Origin: Sphingobacteriaceae bacterium
Lineage (GTDB): Bacteria; Bacteroidota; Bacteroidia; Sphingobacteriales; Sphingobacteriaceae
NCBI GenBank assembly: GCA_947460275.1
Contig: CANHHZ010000014.1
Coordinates: 1 to 18,915, forward strand
Length of the DNA stretch: 18,915 bases
Direction of reading: 5' to 3'
A program made the position numbers and the translations under genes. Under the pieces are notes generated by a model. The model was not told the origin of the DNA. It was given only the letters and a program-made list of their open reading frames with translations, and searched no databases. Below, piece by piece: positions 13,977-18,915 of this stretch. Within the stretch, counting starts at the first letter, position 1. Every line of letters starts with the position of its first letter.

Positions 13977-15449
13977 ATGAGCAAGGGCATTACAAGCAAA
14001 AATGAAGATTATTCGCAATGGTATAATGAAATAGTGGTAAAAGCCGATTTAGCAGAACACTCTTCTGTTAAAGGATGTATGGTTATAAAACCTTATGGTT
14101 ATTCTATTTGGGAAAAGATGCAAGCTATTTTAGATCAAAAGTTTAAAGAAACTGGCCACAGTAATGCTTATTTTCCATTATTCATCCCAAAATCATATTT
14201 TTCTAAAGAAGCTGCACACGTCGAAGGATTTGCCACCGAATGTGCGGTTGTTACCCATTACCGTTTAAAAAATGATGGAAATGGAAATATTATCGTAGAT
14301 GAAACAGCAAAACTGGAGGAGGAACTAATTGTTCGTCCTACTTCTGAGACAATTATTTGGAATACTTATCGAGGATGGATACAATCGTACAGGGACTTAC
14401 CTTTATTAATTAACCAATGGGCCAATGTGGTGCGCTGGGAAATGAGAACGCGTTTATTTTTGCGTACCACCGAGTTTTTATGGCAAGAAGGACATACCGC
14501 ACACGCTACTTCGCAAGAAGCTATCGAAGAAACGGAGAAAATGCTTGATGTGTATGCGGATTTTGCCGAGAATTTTATGGCTGTTCCTGTTGTAAAAGGT
14601 AAAAAAACACCAACAGAACGCTTTGCTGGTGCTTTAGATACGTATTGTATTGAAGCATTGATGCAGGATGGAAAAGCTCTTCAAGCAGGTACATCACACT
14701 TTTTGGGTCAGAATTTTGCAAAAGCTTTTGATGTAAAATTTACCAGCAAGGAAGGAAAATTGGAACATGTTTGGGCCAGTTCTTGGGGGGTTTCAACCCG
14801 TTTAATTGGTGCTTTAATTATGGCGCATAGCGATGATTCTGGCTTGGTTTTGCCACCGCAATTAGCGCCTATCCAAGTAGTAATAGTTCCAATTTACAAA
14901 AGCGATGAAGAATTGGCTACAATTTCTACGTTTGTTGACGAGTTGATGCCTAAGCTTAAAAAATTAGGCATATCTGTAAAATATGATGATCGAGATAGCC
15001 AACGCCCTGGATTTAAATTTGCCGAATACGAACTTAAAGGTGTGCCTGTTCGTTTAGCCATTGGTGGCAGAGACATGGAAAATGCAACTGTTGAATTGGC
15101 ACGCAGAGATACCAAGGAGAAATTTACCGTTGCACAAAATGGTTTAGATACTTATATCCAAAACTTGTTAACAGAAATTCAACAAAGCATTTACAATAAG
15201 GCTTTAAATTTTAGAGATGAACACATTACCCAAGCCAACTCATACGAAGAATTTAAAAAACTTTTAGACGAAAAAGGCGGTTTTATAGCTGCACATTGGG
15301 ATGGGACTGCCGAAACAGAAAAACAAATTAAAGAGGAAACCAAAGCTACCATTAGATGTATTCCTTTAAATAATAAACAAGAAACCGGTGTATGTATATT
15401 AACTGGTAAACCATCTATACAAAGAGTATTGTTTGCTAGAGCGTATTAA
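13977..15449 (+). CDS. proS: Prolyl-tRNA synthetase, archaeal/eukaryal (ProS type 3) form
   Basis: This 490-residue class II synthetase charges tRNA-Pro. The N-terminus (DYSQWYNEIVVKADLAEHSSVKGCMVIKPYGYSIWE) is that of the short form without the bacterial INS editing domain, as in archaea, eukaryotes and many Bacteroidota. Motif 2 is RTTEFLWQEGHTAH beginning at 163, and motif 3 is GVSTRLIGALIM at 271-282. The anticodon-binding domain covers about 298-405 (LAPIQVVIVPIY, VKYDDRDSQRPGFKFAEYELKGVPVRLAIGGRD). The C-terminal domain ends in the conserved Tyr490, which in studied relatives packs near the active site. The cysteine pairs that bind zinc in the Thermus enzyme appear reduced to C461 and C473. 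Transcription diverges from the low-complexity lipoprotein gene across 97 bp rich in inverted repeats. Confidence 0.97.
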   Translation: MSKGITSKNEDYSQWYNEIVVKADLAEHSSVKGCMVIKPYGYSIWEKMQAILDQKFKETGHSNAYFPLFIPKSYFSKEAAHVEGFATECAVVTHYRLKNDGNGNIIVDETAKLEEELIVRPTSETIIWNTYRGWIQSYRDLPLLINQWANVVRWEMRTRLFLRTTEFLWQEGHTAHATSQEAIEETEKMLDVYADFAENFMAVPVVKGKKTPTERFAGALDTYCIEALMQDGKALQAGTSHFLGQNFAKAFDVKFTSKEGKLEHVWASSWGVSTRLIGALIMAHSDDSGLVLPPQLAPIQVVIVPIYKSDEELATISTFVDELMPKLKKLGISVKYDDRDSQRPGFKFAEYELKGVPVRLAIGGRDMENATVELARRDTKEKFTVAQNGLDTYIQNLLTEIQQSIYNKALNFRDEHITQANSYEEFKKLLDEKGGFIAAHWDGTAETEKQIKEETKATIRCIPLNNKQETGVCILTGKPSIQRVLFARAY

Positions 15450-15480
15450 TAAAACTTATTTCACCTATAAAATATAACAA

Positions 15481-16620
15481 ATGAAATTTGCAACTAAAGC
15501 CATTCATGCTGGTCAGGAGCCAGATCCAACAACAGGTGCCGTAATGACACCCATTTATCAAACTTCAACTTACTGGCAAAAATCGCCGGGCGACCACAAA
15601 GGATACGAATATTCTCGTGGCACAAACCCTACGCGTAAAGCTTTAGAAGATTGTTTAGCTGCTTTAGAGAATTGTAAATATGGTTTGGCTTTTAGCAGTG
15701 GAATGGGCGCAACAGACGCTGTTTTAAGATTGCTAAGTCCTGGTGATGAAGTAATAACTGGAAATGATTTATATGGTGGTTCTTATCGTATTTTCACTAA
15801 GATATATGAAAAGTATGGTATCAAGTTTCATTTCTTAGACTTATCTAATCCTGAAAATATTTTACCTTATATCAATACTAACACCAAATTGGTTTGGATT
15901 GAAACACCAACTAACCCAACCATGCGCATTATTGATATTGAGGGCGTAGCCAAAATCACCAAGCAAAACAATTTACTCTTAACGGTTGATAATACTTTTG
16001 CATCGCCATATTTGCAAAATCCGATAGATTTAGGGGCAGATATTGTGATGCATTCGGTAACTAAATACATTGGAGGACACTCAGATGTAGTGATGGGCGC
16101 ATTACTAACCAACAACGAGCAGTTGTATAAAAATTTATTTTTTGTGTACAATGCTTGTGGCGCAACTCCAGGTCCGCAAGATGCATTTTTAGTTTTAAGA
16201 GGGATAAAAACCTTGCATTTGCGAATGAAAGCACATTGTGAGAATGGTGAAAAAGTAGCACATTACTTGAGAAATCATCCTAAGATTGACAAAATCTATT
16301 GGCCAGGATTTGAAGATCATCCTAACCATGATATCGCCAAAAAACAAATGCGTGGTTTTGGAGGGATGGTTTCCATTACCTTAAAAGATGCTGATTTACA
16401 GGAAACGTTTAGAATTGCCTCTCGTTTTAAGGTTTTTACCTTGGCCGAATCTTTGGGAGGTGTAGAATCTTTGGTTAATCATCCAACCACCATGACACAT
16501 GGCTCTATACCTAAAGAAGAGCGTGAAAAAGTAGGGGTAACCGATAATTTATTGCGTTTAAGTGTTGGGGTTGAAGATATTGAAGATTTATTGGCTGATT
16601 TAGAACAAGCGCTTGCTTAG
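15481..16620 (+). CDS. Cys/Met metabolism PLP enzyme (cystathionine gamma-synthase or gamma/beta-lyase type)
   Basis: This 379-residue protein is a full-length member of the trans-sulfuration fold type I PLP enzymes. It shows TKAIHAGQEPDPTTGAVMTPIYQTSTY near the N-terminus, YEYSRGTNPTR (which binds the neighbouring subunit's PLP phosphate), the SSGMGAT phosphate loop, VDNTFASPYLQNP with the Asp contacting the pyridine nitrogen, and K195 in HSVTKYIGGHSD as the Schiff-base lysine. ESLGGVESLVNHPTTMTH near the end is typical of cystathionine gamma-synthase and gamma-lyase. Both make or break cystathionine in methionine/cysteine metabolism, and the direction cannot be decided from these motifs. 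It lies 31 nt after proS with no terminator, so co-transcription is likely. The protein is expected to be a cytoplasmic homotetramer. Confidence 0.94.
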   Translation: MKFATKAIHAGQEPDPTTGAVMTPIYQTSTYWQKSPGDHKGYEYSRGTNPTRKALEDCLAALENCKYGLAFSSGMGATDAVLRLLSPGDEVITGNDLYGGSYRIFTKIYEKYGIKFHFLDLSNPENILPYINTNTKLVWIETPTNPTMRIIDIEGVAKITKQNNLLLTVDNTFASPYLQNPIDLGADIVMHSVTKYIGGHSDVVMGALLTNNEQLYKNLFFVYNACGATPGPQDAFLVLRGIKTLHLRMKAHCENGEKVAHYLRNHPKIDKIYWPGFEDHPNHDIAKKQMRGFGGMVSITLKDADLQETFRIASRFKVFTLAESLGGVESLVNHPTTMTHGSIPKEEREKVGVTDNLLRLSVGVEDIEDLLADLEQALA

Positions 16621-16624
16621 TATC

Positions 16625-16650
16625 TAGATTTGAGATGTTAGATTTGAGAT
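16625..16650. repeat. Two-copy 12-bp repeat (14-bp period) in the spacer after the PLP enzyme gene
   Basis: TAGATTTGAGAT occurs at 16625-16636 and again at 16639-16650, separated by GT, and is followed by a partial ATGAGA. It fills most of the 46-nt spacer just past the stop at 16620. Like the array at 3813 it is a word-like spacer repeat. Confidence 0.75.
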
Positions 16651-16666
16651 ATGAGAAAACTTATCA

Positions 16667-17515
16667 ATGGATTTTAGTCAATTAAAGGATTTTTTAGATT
16701 TTAAAGTTGCGCAATACAATAAGCCTAACTTTATTGCTAACGATCCCATTTGCATTCCGCATCAATATACATTAAAACAAGACATAGAAATTGCCGCATT
16801 TTTTGCGGCAATTTTGGCTTGGGGACAACGTAAAACAATCATTAACAAGTGTAACGAGCTTTTTTTAAGGATGGATCATCAGCCTCATCAATTTATGCTT
16901 AACCACGGTGATGATGATTTGAAAGGTTTGCTTGGCTTTAATCACCGAACATTTAACGATACCGATTTGTTGTATTTTGTGTCTTTTTTTAAACAGCATT
17001 ATCAGCAGTCTGCTACCCTAGAAACAGCTTTTTTACCTCAAAATCATTTCAATAACGATGATTTGACTACAAATGAAAAAATACGTGAACAAATTGATAC
17101 GTCTGCAAATAAGTTGGTTGAAATGCTGGGTTATTCAACCGAAATAGCCTTAAATCATTTTAGAACTTATTTTTTTAGTCTGCCTGATTTTCCACGCAGA
17201 ACGATAAAACACATTTCGTCGCCCTTGCAAAAATCAACTTGCAAACGTTTAAACATGTTTTTAAGGTGGATGGTAAGAAAAGACAATTTCGGGGTTGATT
17301 TTGGGCTTTGGAATACCATAAAACCTTCGGCTCTGATCTGTCCATGCGATGTACATGTAGACAGGGTTGCCCGAAAGTTAGGCTTAATTAACAGAAAACA
17401 AACTGATTGGCTTACCGCGATAGAACTCACCCAAAAATTAGCTGAATTTGATGTGAATGACCCTGTTAAATACGATTTTGCACTTTTTGGTTTGGGAGTA
17501 GAGGAGAAGTTTTAA
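16667..17515 (+). CDS. TIGR02757 (DUF2400) family protein
   Basis: This 282-residue protein matches the TIGR02757/DUF2400 pattern: DPICIPHQYTLKQDIEIAAFFAAILAWGQRKTIINKC near residues 26-62, DFPRRTIKHISSP, CKRLNMFLRWMVRKDNFGVDFGLW, then ICPCDVHVDRVARKLGLINRKQTDWLTAIELT and a C-terminal DPVKYDFALFGLGVEEKF. The all-helical layout with the D-x-H-x-x-R and late YDFALFGLG segments recalls helix-hairpin-helix DNA glycosylases. Some annotations suggest this, but no function has been shown as far as I know. It is about the normal family length. It follows the PLP enzyme gene after a 46-nt spacer holding a short repeat, and could share the proS transcript. No signal peptide or membrane segment is present, so it should be cytoplasmic. 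Confidence 0.85.
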   Translation: MDFSQLKDFLDFKVAQYNKPNFIANDPICIPHQYTLKQDIEIAAFFAAILAWGQRKTIINKCNELFLRMDHQPHQFMLNHGDDDLKGLLGFNHRTFNDTDLLYFVSFFKQHYQQSATLETAFLPQNHFNNDDLTTNEKIREQIDTSANKLVEMLGYSTEIALNHFRTYFFSLPDFPRRTIKHISSPLQKSTCKRLNMFLRWMVRKDNFGVDFGLWNTIKPSALICPCDVHVDRVARKLGLINRKQTDWLTAIELTQKLAEFDVNDPVKYDFALFGLGVEEKF

Positions 17516-17534
17516 ATAAATACCGAAATAAAGG

Positions 17535-17599
17535 ATACATTTAAATTATTTCAAGCAGGTTTCTCGTATTCAATTCACTGTTGTAAAATACATTTAAAT
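17535..17599. repeat. 12-bp direct repeat flanking the start of the exosortase promoter
   Basis: ATACATTTAAAT occurs at 17535-17546 and 17588-17599 (53-bp period). The second copy fills most of the spacer between the -33 and -7 boxes of the candidate exosortase promoter, so it may be a regulator site. AT-rich composition makes chance possible. Confidence 0.4.
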
Positions 17600-17611
17600 C
17601 AATTAAATTTG
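17581..17611 (+). promoter_or_regulatory. Candidate promoter for the exosortase operon
   Basis: TTG at 17581-17583 and a perfect TAnnTTTG box, TAAATTTG at 17604-17611, are separated by 20 nt. This is the best match to the Bacteroidota housekeeping promoter in the window. The box ends 62 nt before the ATG at 17674. An imperfect stem (AACTTA 17626-17631 / TAAGTT 17636-17641) would be in the leader. Confidence 0.55.
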
Positions 17612-17673
17612 TTTAATGTTTACTTAACTTAGGTTTAAGTTAGCTACTGATTAACAATCTCATAAACCAATTA

Positions 17674-18267
17674 ATGATTTCATTAAAAGCTATTTACAGC
17701 GAGTTGGGTAAAGTGCCTAAGCCCATTCTTAATGTCGGGATAAAAGCGCTGCTGCTATTTTTACTTTGGAAGGCCGTTTATTTGTTGTTTTTATTACCCG
17801 CAAGACAAGTGGACAAACCTTTAACCGATGCGGTGGGCAACCAAACTGTAAGATTTTTAAATTTAGTACATGGTACCCAAGGTTTTGTTGAAAAACCCAT
17901 TGTTTCTGAAACCATTTTTGAGGGGCAGTCTACTAAAAGAGAAATGAGCGTAATTTTTTTTAATGGGAAAAGAGTAATGGGCATTGCAGATGGATGCAAC
18001 GGTTTAGAGCTTATTGTACTGTATATTGGTTTTATCTTAATTATGCCCGCAAAAATAAAACGAAAAATCTTGTTTATTATTTTTGGAGTTTTACTTATCT
18101 ACATGCTCAATGTATTGCGTTGTGCTGGATTGGCCACGATTCAAATTTACGTAAAACACTTCTTTGTTTTTGCCCATCATTATCTTTTCAAAATAATTAT
18201 TTATTCCGCAATTTTTATCTTGTGGGTTTTCTTTTCACGAAATTTAACTTTTCAAAAGGATGCTTAA
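17674..18267 (+). CDS. Exosortase/archaeosortase family membrane protease-transpeptidase (small Bacteroidota form, XrtF/XrtX-like)
   Basis: This 197-residue integral membrane protein has hydrophobic segments at about 19-43, 112-126, 131-150 and 171-188. An extracytoplasmic stretch of ~65 residues lies between the first two. The exosortase catalytic set is visible in order: C108 in IADGCNGLEL, R149 in MLNVLRCAGL, and H168/H169 in AHHYLFKII. This matches the Cys-Arg-His arrangement of exosortases and archaeosortases, which cut a C-terminal tripartite signal from exported proteins and probably transfer them to a membrane or envelope anchor. At 197 residues it is shorter than PEP-CTERM exosortases and fits the compact Bacteroidota subfamilies; I cannot tell XrtF from XrtX. 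Its last 8 nt overlap the start of the next gene. No protein in the window shows a matching C-terminal signal. Confidence 0.88.
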   Translation: MISLKAIYSELGKVPKPILNVGIKALLLFLLWKAVYLLFLLPARQVDKPLTDAVGNQTVRFLNLVHGTQGFVEKPIVSETIFEGQSTKREMSVIFFNGKRVMGIADGCNGLELIVLYIGFILIMPAKIKRKILFIIFGVLLIYMLNVLRCAGLATIQIYVKHFFVFAHHYLFKIIIYSAIFILWVFFSRNLTFQKDA

Positions 18268-18661
18268 TCTTTATAAAACCGAAAAGACCAAATGGATAAT
18301 AGGTTTAATTTTGATTCTAATCATTTATACTTTGTTTTATCTGTTATTTCAAGAAAATAAAGACATTGTCTTAGTTCCAAGAAAAATTAGGCACCTGATA
18401 AAGTTTGTGACCACGATTAGTGTATATTTATTAGGAACGCTTCATTTGGGCAAAATAAAAGACAAATGGATGGGTACCATTTGGCACTTCATTCATCTGT
18501 CTCTACTCGCAGTATTGATTTCTATAGGTACTTACGATTGGATTTTTGGTATGGTGAGTCTAAATGTTAAACACTTTACGGCTACCATTCAAGAGTTTTT
18601 AATTTCTCCTGTTCTGTATGTAGGCATGGGCATTTTAAATAAATGCTTTAACCAAAGTTAG
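18260..18661 (+). CDS. Small four-helix membrane protein paired with the exosortase
   Basis: This 133-residue protein has four predicted membrane helices at roughly 13-31, 46-63, 74-97 and 113-130. Short charged loops separate them (PRKIRH at 41-46, KIKDKW at 65-70). The ATG overlaps the exosortase stop (ATGCTTAA at 18260-18267), which implies translational coupling. Bacteroidota exosortases are often followed by such a companion, annotated as exosortase-associated (XrtF- or XrtX-associated) membrane protein, and this gene fits that position and size. Its sequence has no recognisable catalytic motif. A role in the sorting complex is inferred from position only. It converges on the T9SS cargo gene with a 14-nt gap and no hairpin in between. 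Confidence 0.75.
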   Translation: MLNLYKTEKTKWIIGLILILIIYTLFYLLFQENKDIVLVPRKIRHLIKFVTTISVYLLGTLHLGKIKDKWMGTIWHFIHLSLLAVLISIGTYDWIFGMVSLNVKHFTATIQEFLISPVLYVGMGILNKCFNQS

Positions 18662-18675
18662 TTTAGTTTTTTCTG

Positions 18676-18915
18676 CTATTCGATAATTAATTTATGGGTA
18701 GTTGTGCTGTTTCCGTTGGTAATTTTAATCAAGTAAAGTCCAGATGTCCAATTGGCTACAGCAACATTTGCTTTTGTTCCTGGTTGTACCGATAAGGTTT
18801 TCATTTTCTGGCCATATACGTTCACGATTTCTACGGTTGCAGCCTGTGCATTTGCCGGCGAAGATTCAATATATAAGAATTCCTTAGCTGGATTTGGCCA
18901 CCATTTAACTGTTTC
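18676..18915 (-). CDS. C-terminal T9SS type A sorting domain of a secreted protein (5' part outside window)
   Basis: Minus-strand translation from the right edge to the TAG at 18678-18676 gives 79 residues: WWPNPAKEFLYIES, then VEIVNVYGQKMKTLSV, then NVAVANWTSGLYLIKITNGN and a final THKLIIE. This is the complete pattern of the type A C-terminal domain recognised by the Bacteroidota type IX secretion system (PNP start, GQ turn, SGLYLIKI, Lys-Leu-hydrophobic end). The usual Tyr-Pro-Asn-Pro start reads Trp-Pro-Asn-Pro here. The domain sends the protein through the outer membrane and is normally cleaved and replaced by a lipopolysaccharide-type anchor or released. The body of the protein and thus its function lie beyond the window. 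Confidence 0.93.
   Translation of the reverse strand, partial: ETVKWWPNPAKEFLYIESSPANAQAATVEIVNVYGQKMKTLSVQPGTKANVAVANWTSGLYLIKITNGNSTTTHKLIIE

Noticed and set aside
17994..18299. 101-residue plus-strand open frame overlapping the exosortase gene
   Set aside because: It is out of frame with the exosortase, whose catalytic residues and membrane segments are clear; the alternative product has no recognisable pattern.

Overview
The window is AT-rich, densely coded chromosomal DNA from a member of the Bacteroidota, most likely Sphingobacteriaceae (Pedobacter-like). The support is lineage-typical content: a DUF4296 lipoprotein, a TIGR02757/DUF2400 protein, an OMPP1/FadL-type porin of the Bacteroidota kind, an archaeal/eukaryal-type ProS, a small exosortase-family protein with a membrane companion, and a C-terminal type IX secretion (T9SS) sorting domain. 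Start sites have A-rich leaders rather than strong Shine-Dalgarno sequences. Several upstream regions carry TAnnTTTG-like -7 boxes. The genus is inferred, not proven. No rRNA, tRNA, CRISPR array, transposase or integrase was seen.

Layout. (1) 1-1002, minus strand: a PLP-homeostasis protein (YggS) followed 1 nt later by a GNAT acetyltransferase cut by the left edge. (2) 1076-3807, plus: a DUF4296 lipoprotein whose stop overlaps the start of mutS2. (3) 3808-4055: a spacer with an exact 21-bp tandem duplication. (4) 4056-5416, plus: scoA-scoB, a two-subunit 3-oxoacid CoA-transferase, closed by a strong terminator. (5) 5625-6485, plus: a lone ORF6N protein with a PLD-like C-terminal half. (6) 6570-8751, minus: a five-LysM/double-psi-barrel envelope protein overlapping a uridine-kinase-type gene. 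(7) 8916-9395, plus: dps with terminator. (8) 9523-11355, plus: a UbiD-family decarboxylase, separated from the next gene by a bidirectional terminator. (9) 11418-13879, minus: an outer-membrane barrel of the OMPP1/FadL family and, upstream of it, a Tyr/Asn/Gly-rich lipoprotein. (10) 13977-17515, plus: proS, a Cys/Met-metabolism PLP enzyme and a TIGR02757 protein in one run. (11) 17674-18661, plus: an exosortase-family protein overlapping a four-helix membrane protein. (12) 18676-18915, minus: the C-terminus of a T9SS cargo protein meeting the exosortase pair tail to tail.

Most of the window is housekeeping or metabolic (PLP homeostasis, recombination control, CoA transfer, nucleoside salvage, iron/DNA protection, tRNA charging, sulfur amino acids). 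The envelope theme recurs: LysM-DPBB, OMPP1 plus a low-complexity lipoprotein, and the exosortase pair beside a T9SS cargo. The least explained parts are the exosortase operon, whose substrate is not visible here, the low-complexity lipoprotein/porin pair, the ORF6N-PLD fusion, and a 97-bp divergent promoter region packed with inverted repeats. None of these amounts to a demonstrably new system from sequence alone.
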